Part shown: positions 35,842 through 44,725 of the stretch, in pieces | Layout: each line of letters starts with the position of its first letter | Position numbering within the stretch: the stretch's first letter is position 1 | Source of the DNA: Streptomyces sp. NRRL WC-3605 | GTDB taxonomy: Bacteria > Actinomycetota > Actinomycetes > Streptomycetales > Streptomycetaceae | Direction of reading: 5' to 3' | Length of the DNA: 64,000 nt | Assembly (NCBI RefSeq): GCF_001509795.1 | Contig: NZ_LLZN01000067.1 | Location: 171,320 to 235,319, forward strand | Translations under genes and position numbers: made by a program | Notes under the pieces: generated by a model | Seen by the model: the letters and a program-made list of their open reading frames with translations, nothing else | The model's database searches: none | Told to the model about the DNA's origin: nothing

Positions 35842-36095
35842 CGATGCCTCCTCCATGTGCCGCCGCACGCCACCGTACGGCTGCCGAACCGTGGGCCGTC
35901 GTCCGGACACCGTGTCCGCACGACCCCCGTGCCGCTGCTGTCCGAACCAGATACCAGTGTCCGGTGCGCGACCCCCACCTGACGCGGTAGACGAGAACGA
36001 CATACCTACCGGTTCCGCTACGAACCGGTCACGTGCTCTCGACAGACCAATGTGAGAGGGGTCACCCTGTCTTTCATCCACGCGGGGAGGCATGG

Positions 36096-36851
36096 ATGGG
36101 CAGGAGCCGCAGAACACTTCCGGAGGAGCTTCTGCTGCTGGCGTTGGACCCGGCCACGGGTACCACCGCGCAGCCGCAGTCGCTCGACCTCGGTCTGGCC
36201 GGAGCACAGCTAGTGGAGCTGGCGCTGGCCGGACGGATAGCCCCAGACGGGGATCGTATCGCCGTGGTGGCACCACGGCCGACAGGAGATCCGACTCTGG
36301 ACTGCGCGTTGGAGTTGCTGCGAAGGCGTGGCGCTCCGGTACGGGCCGTCCACTGGATCGGCGGGCCCCGGCTGGGGCTGCGCCAGACCTATCTCTCGCA
36401 TCTGGAGAGGTGCGGCATGGTCGCCGCCGTGCCGGGCCAGATGTGCGGAGTGCTGCCGACGACTCGCTATCAAGCGACGGACAACGACATCACCCGGGAG
36501 ATCAGGGCCCGGCTGGATTCCGCGATCCGCACCGGCGTACCGCCGGACCCGCGGACCGCGGCGCTCGCCGCCCTGGCCCACGCGGTCGGTCTCGGCAAGC
36601 ACCTGTATCCGGGCAACGAGGGACGCTCCTCTCGCTCCCGGCTGCGGGATCTGATCCGGCACGACCCCATGGGCGGCCTCGTCGCGCACGCGGTGATGGA
36701 CGTCCAGAACGGCGCGGCCGCCCAGCCGCGTCGCGGCCAGGCACCGTCCGGCCGGCAGCAGGGCCCCGGCGGCAGGCCGCCGGCGGAACCCGCGCGCGCC
36801 GTTCCGGCACAGCCGCACCGAGGGTCCATGGCACGCGTCGTGGCCCACTGA
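36096..36851 (+). CDS. GOLPH3/VPS74 (GPP34) family protein
   Basis: A 251-residue protein opening with LPEELLLLALDPATG, then LAGAQLVELALAGRI, the signature of the GPP34 fold. The eukaryotic relatives bind phosphoinositides at the Golgi; bacterial copies are common in Streptomyces and have no settled function. The last 45 residues are Pro/Gly/Gln-rich and probably disordered. ATG 36096 has GGGGAGG 5 bases upstream; the ATG at 36092 is out of frame. Divergent from the carboxypeptidase gene across about 250 bases. Confidence 0.85.
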   Translation: MGRSRRTLPEELLLLALDPATGTTAQPQSLDLGLAGAQLVELALAGRIAPDGDRIAVVAPRPTGDPTLDCALELLRRRGAPVRAVHWIGGPRLGLRQTYLSHLERCGMVAAVPGQMCGVLPTTRYQATDNDITREIRARLDSAIRTGVPPDPRTAALAALAHAVGLGKHLYPGNEGRSSRSRLRDLIRHDPMGGLVAHAVMDVQNGAAAQPRRGQAPSGRQQGPGGRPPAEPARAVPAQPHRGSMARVVAH

Positions 36852-37160
36852 GAGACCGCTCGACCCGTTCGACCCGCACCACACGCACGCCACGTGCAGC
36901 GCCGCACCGTCCCCATGACCGGTTCGGGAGCCGCTGATCCGCGCGGGGCGACGGAACCGTACGTCCGTGTTCAACGACACGGACAGGGACACCGGTTCCG
37001 TCGCCCCGCGCGGCCGCGTGTGCCCGCGCGGTCCCCATCGGTGTGCGTCCTGCGCATATCCACCGTTTCCCAGCGGTGGTGAGCGCCTTGGTGGCAATCT
37101 GCTGAACAGCAGATACGCAAAGTGCCGATCACAAGGCAGGCAGCCGGAGGTGCACGTCCC
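36852..37160. repeat. 309-base gap holding a long nested inverted repeat
   Basis: No credible gene lies here. The gap contains a perfect 21-bp inverted repeat (36939-36959 with 36993-37013), enclosing a second perfect hairpin with arms GTCCGTGT/ACACGGAC (36963-36970, 36977-36984). As RNA this folds into a strong two-level stem-loop. It sits between two same-strand genes and could be a terminator for the GPP34 gene or a regulatory leader for the HTH gene, whose ribosome binding site (GGAGG, 37146-37150) follows. Confidence 0.75.
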
Positions 37161-38018
37161 GTGGCGTCCAATGTCAATCCCACCGTCAGGCGACGCCGGC
37201 TGGGCCAGGAGTTGCGCCGGCTCCGTGAGCTCAAGGGCATGACCGCCGAGGAAGTGGCCGAGCGGCTGCTGGTCTCCCAGTCGAAGATCAGCCGGCTGGA
37301 GAACGGGCGGCGCAGCATCAGCCAGCGCGACGTCCGCGACCTGTGCGGGGTCTACGAGGTGGAGGACCACCGGATCGTCGACTCCCTGATGCAGATGGCC
37401 AAGGACTCCCGCCAGCAGGGCTGGTGGCACTCCTTCGGCGACATCCCCTACAGCGTCTACATCGGCCTGGAGACCGACGCCGCCAGCCTGCGCGTGTACG
37501 ACCCGCAGGTCGTGCCCGGCCTCCTCCAGACGAAGCAGTACGCCGAGGCCCTGATCGCCGGGGCGCTGCCCGAGACCGCGCCGGCGGAGATCGAGAAGCG
37601 CGTCCAGGTGCGGATGCGCCGACAGGAACGAATCTCCACCGAGGAGAACCCGCTGCGGCTGTGGACCGTGCTGGACGAGGCCGCCCTGCGCCGCGTCGTC
37701 GGCAACCGCTCCCTGATGCGGGACCAGTTGGAGCAGCTCGTCGAGCAGTCCCTGCTGCCGCACGTCACCGTGCAGGTGATCCCGTTCGACATGGGCGCCC
37801 ACCCGGGCCTCAACGGCCAGTACGCGATCCTGGAGTTCCCGGACGCGGCCGACTCCAGCGTCGTCTACATCGAGGGCGTCACGAGCGACCTGTACCTGGA
37901 GAAGGCGAACGACGTCCAGAAGTACAGCGTGATGTACGAGCACCTGCGGGCGCAGGCCCTGAACGTCGAGCAGTCGCGGCAGTTCATCGCGGACATCGCC
38001 AAGGAGTACGCGCGCTGA
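37161..38018 (+). CDS. Scr1-type helix-turn-helix regulator (XRE HTH + DUF5753)
   Basis: A 285-residue DNA-binding protein: N-terminal XRE-type HTH (LGQELRRLRELKGMTAEEVA, SQSKISRLENGRR, about residues 13-60), then DUF5753 (VPGLLQTKQYAEALI ... QVIPFDMGAHPGLNG ... SDLYLEK). This family pairs with small DUF397 proteins as regulator/antagonist in Streptomyces differentiation and antibiotic control. The partner lies 211 bases downstream (38230). GTG 37161 follows GGAGG at 10 bases. Confidence 0.9.
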   Translation: MASNVNPTVRRRRLGQELRRLRELKGMTAEEVAERLLVSQSKISRLENGRRSISQRDVRDLCGVYEVEDHRIVDSLMQMAKDSRQQGWWHSFGDIPYSVYIGLETDAASLRVYDPQVVPGLLQTKQYAEALIAGALPETAPAEIEKRVQVRMRRQERISTEENPLRLWTVLDEAALRRVVGNRSLMRDQLEQLVEQSLLPHVTVQVIPFDMGAHPGLNGQYAILEFPDAADSSVVYIEGVTSDLYLEKANDVQKYSVMYEHLRAQALNVEQSRQFIADIAKEYAR

Positions 38019-38229
38019 AAGAGCCGCACGGTACACCGTCCCCCGTCAGGACGGAAGACTCCATTGGAATATGCCACTCGGCCGAGTGAATAGTCGCTTC
38101 GTCGGCCGGGGGTGGCGAGTAGCGTCGATCACGCCACCGAGCAAGAAGGTTGGCGTGAATCGCGCTGCCGGTCCGGCCAGGGCCGCGTCGCGCGATGACA
38201 GCACTCACCATCAGCATTGCGGAGCGAAC

Positions 38230-38421
38230 ATGGCAATTCGTCAGGGTTCCACGGACACGTGGACCAAGTCCTCGTACTCGACAGGGAACGGCGCGTGCGT
38301 CGAGGTCAAGTCGCCGGTGACGGCGGCCATGGCGGTACGGGACTCCAAGGTGCCCGAGGGCCCCGTCCTGGCGTTCCCCGCCAACGCGTGGAACACCTTC
38401 GTGGCGTCGGTCAAGGCGTGA
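38230..38421 (+). CDS. DUF397 protein, partner of the upstream HTH regulator
   Basis: A 63-residue protein with TDTWTKSSYSTGNGACVEV and AVRDSKVPEGPVLAFPANAW, the DUF397 hallmarks. Such proteins bind and counteract the adjacent Scr1/BldB-network HTH protein. GGAG 5 bases before ATG. The 211-base gap from the regulator suggests its own promoter. Confidence 0.9.
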   Translation: MAIRQGSTDTWTKSSYSTGNGACVEVKSPVTAAMAVRDSKVPEGPVLAFPANAWNTFVASVKA

Positions 38422-38591
38422 GGGGCGGGTCCTTCTGACCTCTCCCTCCACCGGCGGTACGCGTCACAACTGCACAGCAGTACCAGGAAGAGCCCTCTCG
38501 ACCAGTCCGCCGTCCTTGCCGAGAGGGCTCGGCCACACCCGTCAGGCACGGCGACCCGGCGCAAGAACCGCCGGCCCCACCCCCACCCCGA

Positions 38592-39476
38592 TCACCCCGC
38601 CTCGGATCTCCTCACCGGGAAGGCCACGTCGCACACCGGGTCCCCGGCTCCCGCCGCCTCCCAGTCCGCGAAATAGACCTCGCGGCACGGACCCGCCTGC
38701 TCCAGCCCCTCCCGGGCGATCCACTCCTCCACCGCCTCGAACGCCGTCAGGATCTGCGGATGCGCGACCTGCGCCTTCGTGATCCGGGTGAAGGCCAGCC
38801 GCCGCGCGGGCTCCACCCGCACCGCGGTGGTGTGCGTCCGGCCGGTCCGTGCGAGCCAGGCACGGGCCGCCGCCTCGTCCGCGACCGGCACACACGCCTC
38901 GGCCGGCCCGTCGCTCTCCACCGACACCTCGGCGTGGTAGACGACGAACGGCGGCGCCGTGATCCCGCCGCACTCCCGGCCCGCCGCCTCCAGCCGGCCC
39001 AGCGCCGACCCGATCCACACCGGCAGTTCGTCCGCCAGCACATGGCGGGCCTCCCCGATCACCACCTGCTCGGGCACGTCCACCGTCTCGACCACGAACT
39101 TCCCGTACATCTCGGAGCTCCTCCCCGACAACCGTCCACGGAGGTACTCGGCGAGCGTCCGCTGCCCGGCCACCCGCGCCTCGACCTGCGCCCAGTAGGC
39201 GTCGAGCCGGTCGGCGGCCGTGGCCCCGTCCGGGGCGCCGACCACCTCCGCGACCCGCGCGAGCGGCATGTCGAGCTGGCGCAGCAACGCCACCGTACGG
39301 GCCCGCGCGACCTGCTCGGCCCGGTAGTAGCGGTACCCGCTGACCTCGTCGACCCGGGCCGGCGCCAGCAGCCCCAGCCGGTCGTACAGGCGCAGGGCCT
39401 TGGCGGACAGCCGCGCCCGCGCGGCGAACGCGCCGATGGTGAGCAGTTCCTCGTCCACGGCCTCATCCTCCGTCAC
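38592..39476 (-). CDS. MerR-family transcriptional regulator with GyrI-like effector domain
   Basis: A 294-residue regulator: N-terminal MerR HTH (LTIGAFAARARLSAKALRLYD, about residues 12-32, and GYRYYRAEQVARA), a coiled-coil linker, then a GyrI/AraC-type ligand domain (about 135-294) of the kind that binds amphipathic drugs. GTG 39476 has GGAGGAA 8 bases upstream. It lies next to the glutathione peroxidase gene, consistent with a drug- or stress-responsive role; direct targets are unknown. Confidence 0.88.
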   Translation of the reverse strand: MTEDEAVDEELLTIGAFAARARLSAKALRLYDRLGLLAPARVDEVSGYRYYRAEQVARARTVALLRQLDMPLARVAEVVGAPDGATAADRLDAYWAQVEARVAGQRTLAEYLRGRLSGRSSEMYGKFVVETVDVPEQVVIGEARHVLADELPVWIGSALGRLEAAGRECGGITAPPFVVYHAEVSVESDGPAEACVPVADEAAARAWLARTGRTHTTAVRVEPARRLAFTRITKAQVAHPQILTAFEAVEEWIAREGLEQAGPCREVYFADWEAAGAGDPVCDVAFPVRRSEAG

Positions 39477-39540
39477 CGGGCGGTTCCTCCCGCCCGGCGA
39501 CGACGACGCTCGGCTCTGCCCCAGGGGCAAGGTCAAGCGG

Positions 39541-40044
39541 TCAGGACAGCTGGGCCTCGACGGCCGCCACCAGCTCCGCGGCCTCCGGCTCGGTCTGCGG
39601 CGAGAACCGGGCGACGACCGTGCCGTCCCGGCCGATCAGGAACTTCTCGAAGTTCCAGCGGATGTCGCCGGTGTGCCCCTCGGCGTCGGCGAAGCCCACC
39701 AGCCGCTCGTACAGCGGGTGCCGGCCCTCGCCGTTCACCTCGACCTTCTCCGTCATCGGGAAGGTCACGCCGTACGTGGCCGAGCAGAACTCGGCGATCT
39801 CCTCGGCGGAGCCGGGCTCCTGCCCGAGGAACTGGTTGCAGGGCACGCCGAGCACCGTGAAGCCGCGCTCGGCGTAGCGCTCCTGGAGCTTCTCCAGGCC
39901 GTTGTACTGCGGGGTCAGGCCGCACTTGGAGGCGACGTTCACGACCAGCACGGCCTTGCCGGCGTACTGGGCGAGGTCGGCGGGGCCGCCGGTGAGGGCG
40001 TCGATGTCGACGGCGAGGGGGGAGGTGCTGTTGTGGGTCGTCAT
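39541..40044 (-). CDS. Glutathione peroxidase family protein (Cys type)
   Basis: A 167-residue thioredoxin-fold peroxidase. VLVVNVASKCGLTPQY contains the peroxidatic Cys (about residue 41), PCNQFLGQEPG the conserved Gln region, and WNFEKFLIGRDG the conserved Trp/Asn. Actinomycetes lack glutathione, so electrons more likely come from thioredoxin. Its ATG overlaps the stop of the upstream ArsR-type gene (ATGA), so it is co-translated with that regulator. Confidence 0.92.
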   Translation of the reverse strand: MTTHNSTSPLAVDIDALTGGPADLAQYAGKAVLVVNVASKCGLTPQYNGLEKLQERYAERGFTVLGVPCNQFLGQEPGSAEEIAEFCSATYGVTFPMTEKVEVNGEGRHPLYERLVGFADAEGHTGDIRWNFEKFLIGRDGTVVARFSPQTEPEAAELVAAVEAQLS

Positions 40045-41039
40045 GGACCGGATGCTAACTCCGGTCCCGTCCCGGTCCGGCGCGGGGCGTCGACGAGGGC
40101 GTCCCCGGACGGCGTCCGCGCGTACAGCACCGACCGGCCCGCCCGCCGCCGCTCCACCAGTCCCGCGTCCCGCAGCACCCGCAGATGCCGTCCGACCGAG
40201 CCCAGGCCCTGCCCGGTCACCGCGACCAGATGGCTCGTGCTCAGCGGGGAGCCGAGTAGGACGAGGACCGTGGCGCGTGCCGGGCCCAGGAGAGCGGCCA
40301 AACCCGCGGGGACCCTCCGGGCGCCCGGGTCGGTGAGGGGGCCCGAACAGGCGTAGACGAGGGCGTACCGGTCGGGCTCCTCCCAGGAGACCCAGCCGGT
40401 GCGCGGGGTCACCGGCATGAACACCAGCTCCGCGCCGGAGATCTCGCGGGGCGGGTACTCCTGCAGGTTCACCTGGAGCCGGTTCCCGCCGAGCCAGCGG
40501 GTCTGGCCGGGCCGCAGGGAGTCCAGGACCACCGCCCAGCCGCCCTGACTGACCCGCGCGGTCCGGGCGGCCACGTCCGCCTCCAGGACGCGGCGGCGCC
40601 GCTCCCAGGTGGGCCGCACGGTCCGGGACCAGACGTGCTCCAGGAGCCGCGCGGCCCGCTCGGGCAGGTCGTCGCGGTCCAGCTCGGCGGGGAGCGGCCC
40701 GCCGAGGGAGACGGCGAGGTGGGCGCGCGCGGCGGCCGGGTCGGCGGCCCGCACCCGGGCGACGACGTCCTCGAAGCCCTCACCGTCGCGCGGCGTGGGC
40801 GCGACGAAGTCGGCGATCCAGGAGCGGCCGAGCGCGGCGCCGACCAGCCGCGCGGTCGTCGGGTCCGCCGCGAGGAGCGCCCGGTAGCCGGGCAGATGGG
40901 CGCGCAGCCACGCCCGCTCGCCGGGGTGCGCGGGGGTGCCCGTGTGCAGCAGCCGCAGACTCGCGAAGGTCTCCGCGAACGGGGAGAGCACGAACCGGCT
41001 GCGCGCCAGCGTGTCCGCGTTGAGCTGCCACCACCCCAC
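40041..41039 (-). CDS. ArsR-type winged-helix regulator with large N-terminal domain (DUF5937-like)
   Basis: A 332-residue protein. The C-terminal 90 residues form an ArsR HTH (LLGSPLSTSHLVAVTGQGLGSVGRHLRVLRDAGLVERRRAGRSVLY pattern; recognition helix around SVGRHLRVL); the N-terminal 240 residues match the DUF5937-type domain of Streptomyces ArsR proteins. GTG 41039 has GGGAGG 6 bases away; GTG 41045 would have no spacing. It is divergent from an MFS gene across a 72-base gap with a TTTCGCG/CGCGAAA palindrome, the likely autoregulatory operator, and coupled to glutathione peroxidase. Confidence 0.85.
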   Translation of the reverse strand: MGWWQLNADTLARSRFVLSPFAETFASLRLLHTGTPAHPGERAWLRAHLPGYRALLAADPTTARLVGAALGRSWIADFVAPTPRDGEGFEDVVARVRAADPAAARAHLAVSLGGPLPAELDRDDLPERAARLLEHVWSRTVRPTWERRRRVLEADVAARTARVSQGGWAVVLDSLRPGQTRWLGGNRLQVNLQEYPPREISGAELVFMPVTPRTGWVSWEEPDRYALVYACSGPLTDPGARRVPAGLAALLGPARATVLVLLGSPLSTSHLVAVTGQGLGSVGRHLRVLRDAGLVERRRAGRSVLYARTPSGDALVDAPRRTGTGPELASGP

Positions 41040-41055
41040 GAGCACCCTCCCGACG

Positions 41056-41073
41056 TTTCGCGTGCGCGCGAAA
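41056..41073. promoter_or_regulatory. Palindromic operator between ArsR-type and MFS genes
   Basis: TTTCGCG-TGCG-CGCGAAA is a perfect 7-4-7 inverted repeat in the 72-base divergent gap; GAGTAC just downstream on the plus strand could be a -10 for the MFS gene. Confidence 0.6.
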
Positions 41074-41111
41074 GAGTACGGCCGCGGCGCGGCCCGCCGC
41101 AGACTCCCCGC

Positions 41112-42302
41112 ATGCGCAGCTACCGCGAGCTCTTCCGGACCCGTGAGTTCACGCCGTTCTTCCTCGGCTCCGCCGCCCAGGGCGCGGCCCTGACGATCGG
41201 CGGGCTCGCGCTCGCCACGCTCGTCTACCGGGCCACCGACTCGCCGCTGCTGTCGGCGGTCAGCATGTTCGGGCCGCAGCTCGCGCAGATGCTCGGGGCG
41301 ACCTTCCTGCTGTCGGCGGCCGACCGGCTCCCGCCGCGGGCGGCGCTCAGCGGCATCGCGCTGGCCTTCGCCGTCTGCGCGGCCGTGCAGGCACTGCCCG
41401 GCCTGCCGCTCGGGGCGGCTTTCGGCGTGGTCTTCGTCCAGGGGCTGGTCTCCTCGCTGGGCGGCGGGGTGAGCGGGGGGCTGCTCAACGAGATCCTGCC
41501 CAAGGGCGGCTTCGTCCTGGGCCGTTCGGTGTTCAACATGGTCTTCGGGCTGGTGCAGATCGTCGGCTTCGCGACGGGCGGCGCCCTCCTCGCCGTCCTG
41601 TCCCCGCGCGTCTGCCTGCTCCTCGCGGCCGCGCTGTACGCCCTCGCGTCGCTCGTCCTGGGGCTGGGCCTGACCGCGCGCCCGCCGCGCGCCGCCGGCC
41701 GCCCGTCCGTCGCGGAGACCTGGCGCACCAACGCCCTGCTGTGGTCCTCGCGTCCCCGCCGCCTCGCCTACCTCGGCATGTGGCTGCCCAACGGCCTGAT
41801 CGTCGGCTGCGAGTCCCTCTACGTCTCCTACGACCCCGGAGCGGCCGGCGCGCTCTTCGCCTGTGCGGCGCTGGGCATGTTCGCCGGCGATCTGACGGTC
41901 GGCCGCCTCGTGCCGCCCGCCCTGCGCCCGCGCCTGCCGATCCCGCTGCTGACGCTGCTGGCCACGCCGTACCTGCTGTTCGCGCTGCGTCCCGGCCTGC
42001 CCTGGTCCGCCCTGGCGGTGTGCGTCGCCTCCGTCGGCTTCGGCGCGACCCTGGCCCAGCAGGAACGCCTGATGGCTCTCACGCCCGACGAACTCGCCGG
42101 GCACGCCCTCGGGTTGCGGGCCGCCGGGATGCTCACCATGCAGGGCGTCGCCGCCGCGGTGGCGGGCACGGTCGCCCAGCTGACCACCCCGGCGACGGCG
42201 ATGACCTGCATGGCCCTCGCGTCCCTCACGATCACCCTGACCCTCGCGACGGCCCACCGCCGCACCCCGGAGGGGGCGGCGGTGACGCAGGGCGGGGGGT
42301 GA
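41112..42302 (+). CDS. MFS transporter
   Basis: A 396-residue membrane protein with about 11-12 hydrophobic segments and the usual central charged loop (LTARPPRAAGRPSVAETWRTN). The N-terminal SYRELFRTREFTPFFLGSA is typical of small MFS exporters next to ArsR-type regulators of this type. No clear Shine-Dalgarno sequence precedes ATG 41112. Likely derepressed by the divergent regulator. Substrate unknown; it ends just before the biosynthetic operon but belongs, by orientation and control, with the regulator. Confidence 0.85.
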   Translation: MRSYRELFRTREFTPFFLGSAAQGAALTIGGLALATLVYRATDSPLLSAVSMFGPQLAQMLGATFLLSAADRLPPRAALSGIALAFAVCAAVQALPGLPLGAAFGVVFVQGLVSSLGGGVSGGLLNEILPKGGFVLGRSVFNMVFGLVQIVGFATGGALLAVLSPRVCLLLAAALYALASLVLGLGLTARPPRAAGRPSVAETWRTNALLWSSRPRRLAYLGMWLPNGLIVGCESLYVSYDPGAAGALFACAALGMFAGDLTVGRLVPPALRPRLPIPLLTLLATPYLLFALRPGLPWSALAVCVASVGFGATLAQQERLMALTPDELAGHALGLRAAGMLTMQGVAAAVAGTVAQLTTPATAMTCMALASLTITLTLATAHRRTPEGAAVTQGGG

Positions 42303-42315
42303 GGGGCGGGACGCC

Positions 42316-42359
42316 GGTCAGCGCAGCGTCAGCTGGGCGTCAGCGGGGGCCGCGACTGT
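42316..42359 (+). promoter_or_regulatory. SARP-type heptamer array and promoter of the KAS III operon
   Basis: Three direct heptamers GGTCAGC (42316), CGTCAGC (42327) and CGTCAGC (42338) with 4-bp spacers (11-bp period), then 9 bp, then GACTGT (42354-42359) as an xAnnnT -10. The predicted start, about 42366, falls just before ATG 42367, so the message may be leaderless (AGGGG directly abuts the ATG). The same layout occurs upstream of both genes leaving 60.7-61 kb. Confidence 0.75.
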
Positions 42360-42366
42360 TAGGGGT

Positions 42367-43299
42367 ATGACGTCCATCGTCGCGGTCTCCAGCAGCCTGC
42401 CCGACACCATTCCGATCGCCCGGTTCCAGAGGGAACTCGGGCTGACCGACGTGCAGTTGCGCCGCTACCAGCGTTTCTACGGTCTCTCCGAGGTGTGCCG
42501 CGCGCCGGAGGCCACGGAGACCGAGCTGCTGCTGCGCGCCGCCGCCAAGCTCGTCGAGCTGCGCGGCCAGGAGCAGCGGGTGAAGTACGTCCTCCAGGCC
42601 CGCACCATGGCCTCGCCGCTGCCCTACCCGATGACCTCCCTCGGACCGCTCCTGGCCGAGCTGGGCCTGGAGCACGCCACCGCGTTCGTGGTCGCCCACC
42701 ACGCCTGCGCCTCGGGCCTGCTCGCCGTCGACATGGCGGGGACCCTGCTCGCCGCGGACCCCGACCCGGACGCGCTCGCCCTCGTCCTCACCGGCGAGAA
42801 GGCCCGCACCGGCAAGACGCAGTCCATCCCCGACGTCACCGTCATGGGCGAGGGCACGGCAGCCGTCCTGGTCTCCGCCGACCGCACCGGCCGCGACCGG
42901 ATGCTCGGCTACGCCGCCCGCACCCACCCCCGCTTCGGCGCCGACTTCATCATGGGCGACGCGGCCGCGAAGGACTTCCAGGACCTGTACGGGCCGGGCC
43001 TGACCGAGGTGATCGGCGCGGCCCTCGACGAGGCGGGCTGCACGCTCGGCGAGCTCGCCCTGGTGCTGCCGCACAACGTGAACCGGCTGTCGTGGATCGG
43101 CGTCTGCAAGGAGCTCGGGCTGCCCCTGGAGCGGGTCTTCCTCGACCTGGTGCCGCACACGGGCCACTGCTTCTGCGCCGACCCGTTCATCAACCTCCAG
43201 CACGCCTCCGAGCTGGGCCGGCTGCGTCCCGGCGACCGCTACCTGATGACCAGCGTGGGGCTCGGGGCGACGTTCGCGGCGATGGTCCTCGAGCACTGA
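42367..43299 (+). CDS. Ketoacyl-ACP synthase III-type enzyme
   Basis: A 310-residue thiolase-fold condensing enzyme. The nucleophile lies in AHHACASGLLAVD (Cys about residue 112) and the catalytic His in LVLPHNVNRLSW (about 236). Where FabH has the third residue in GNTS, this protein has PHTGHCFCADPF (about 263), i.e. His/Cys instead of Asn. A Cys-His dyad without Asn is known in PqsC, which works only with a dead partner (PqsB); a Cys-less KAS III homologue indeed follows at 46332. It opens a translationally coupled operon with an ATP-grasp ligase, decarboxylase and ACP, so it may condense or transfer an amino-acyl unit from the ACP. Confidence 0.85.
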   Translation: MTSIVAVSSSLPDTIPIARFQRELGLTDVQLRRYQRFYGLSEVCRAPEATETELLLRAAAKLVELRGQEQRVKYVLQARTMASPLPYPMTSLGPLLAELGLEHATAFVVAHHACASGLLAVDMAGTLLAADPDPDALALVLTGEKARTGKTQSIPDVTVMGEGTAAVLVSADRTGRDRMLGYAARTHPRFGADFIMGDAAAKDFQDLYGPGLTEVIGAALDEAGCTLGELALVLPHNVNRLSWIGVCKELGLPLERVFLDLVPHTGHCFCADPFINLQHASELGRLRPGDRYLMTSVGLGATFAAMVLEH

Positions 43300-43328
43300 C
43301 ATCCATGAGAAGGACGAGGTCGACACAG

Positions 43329-44723
43329 ATGCAACCACCGCCCGCCGGCTTCACCGCGCGCCTCAAGCGCGCCGTCACCGGAGCCGCCGACACCCCCCTG
43401 GTGTTCCTGGGCAACTTCGAGGTCGAGAACCAGTGGGCGGTCGGTGAGCCCGCGCTGCCCCGCGTCGGCGCGCACGCCGGCAGCGCGGTCGTGAACCGCA
43501 TGGACGAGTTCGCGCTGCTGCTCGGCGGCAAGGACGACCACGTCGTCCTCAAGACGGCACTCGACGACGGCTACCGCGCCTACCTGGAGGGTCTGGGTCT
43601 GGCCCTGCCCACCGTGCACGTGGTGGCCGGGCAGGACCCGCGCCGCACCGTCAGCGAGGACGCCCTCGCCGACCCGGGCCTGCTGCACGCCCTGTCCGAG
43701 CTGGCCGCCGGCGGCGCCCGGCTCACCGGGCACGGCGTCTCCACCGTCGAGGAGGAGCTGTCCGAGCGCACCGGACTGGCCCTGGCCGCCCCGTCGGCCG
43801 CGGTCTGCAAGCGGGTCAACAGCAAGGTCTACAGCCGCCGTCTCGCCGACGAGCTGGGCATCCGGCAGGCGCGGGGATGGGCCTGCGAGACCCTCCCGGA
43901 GCTGGCCGACGCCGTCGCGGCGGCCGGGGAGCTGCTGGCGGCGGGCCGCAAAGTCGTCGTCAAGGACGCGTTCGGGGTGTCCGGCAAGGGCATCGTCGTC
44001 CTCGACAGCGACAAGCGCCTCGCGCGGCTGCACCGGATGGCCGTCACCCAGGCCGAGCGGGCGGCGGCGGGCGGCGAGCCCCGCACCGCACTCGTCGTCG
44101 AGGAGTGGGTCGCCAAGCGCGCCGACCTCAACTACCAGTTCACGGTGGGCCGGGACGGCTCCACGCACTTCGACTTCGTCAAGGAGCTGCTCACCGAGAA
44201 CGGCGTCCACAAGGGGCACCGCATGCCCGCCCGGCTGACCGGGGGACAGGTCGCCGAGGTCGCCGAGACGGCCGGCCGTCTCGGGGAACGCCTCGCCGCC
44301 GACGGCTACTTCGGGGTGGTCGGTGTGGACGCCATGGTCGACCCCGACGGGGGGCTGTACCCGGTCGTGGAGATCAACGCCCGCAACAACATGTCGACGT
44401 ACCAGAGCGTCGTCCACGAGGTCCTCGCCGGGCCCGACGAGGTCGCCGTCGCACGGCACTTCACCGTGCGGCCCCGGCGCGCCCTGCCCTTCGCGGAGCT
44501 GCGCGAGGTCCTGGACGGGCTGCTGCTGACCGAGCGCGGCCCGCGCCCGCGCGGCCTGTTCGTCAACAACTACGCCACGGTGAACGCCGCCGCCGCGGGC
44601 GCCGGGGACGACGGCTTCGAGGGCCGGCTCTACGGCGTCCTCGTGGCCGGCTCCGATGCCGAGATGGCCGCCCTCGACACCGACATCACCCGCCGCCTCG
44701 CGGCCCACACGGATCGGAGCTGA
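43329..44723 (+). CDS. ATP-grasp amino-acid:ACP ligase (BtrJ-like)
   Basis: A 464-residue ligase with a pre-ATP-grasp N-terminal domain (VFLGNFEVENQWA, VNRMDEFALLLGG) and an ATP-grasp domain: KRVNSKVYSRRLADELG, the glycine loop KDAFGVSGKGIVVL (about 207), EEWVAKRADLNYQF and the metal site VEINARNNMSTY (about 347). BtrJ of butirosin, of the same layout, charges L-glutamate through its gamma-carboxylate onto the ACP BtrI. The decarboxylase and ACP genes following immediately reproduce the BtrJ-BtrK-BtrI set. ATG 43329 has GAGG 9 bases upstream; ATG 43305 is an alternative with no site. Family firm, glutamate substrate inferred. Confidence 0.82.
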   Translation: MQPPPAGFTARLKRAVTGAADTPLVFLGNFEVENQWAVGEPALPRVGAHAGSAVVNRMDEFALLLGGKDDHVVLKTALDDGYRAYLEGLGLALPTVHVVAGQDPRRTVSEDALADPGLLHALSELAAGGARLTGHGVSTVEEELSERTGLALAAPSAAVCKRVNSKVYSRRLADELGIRQARGWACETLPELADAVAAAGELLAAGRKVVVKDAFGVSGKGIVVLDSDKRLARLHRMAVTQAERAAAGGEPRTALVVEEWVAKRADLNYQFTVGRDGSTHFDFVKELLTENGVHKGHRMPARLTGGQVAEVAETAGRLGERLAADGYFGVVGVDAMVDPDGGLYPVVEINARNNMSTYQSVVHEVLAGPDEVAVARHFTVRPRRALPFAELREVLDGLLLTERGPRPRGLFVNNYATVNAAAAGAGDDGFEGRLYGVLVAGSDAEMAALDTDITRRLAAHTDRS

Positions 44724-44725
44724 AC

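Noticed and set aside
33484..35982. Plus-strand open frame of 832 codons opposite the carboxypeptidase
   Set aside because: Gly/Arg/Leu-rich shadow; the minus-strand protein has all three S11 motifs.
36894..37242. Small plus-strand open frames in the 36.9-37.2 kb gap
   Set aside because: They lie over the inverted repeat, have no ribosome binding site and no recognisable protein features.
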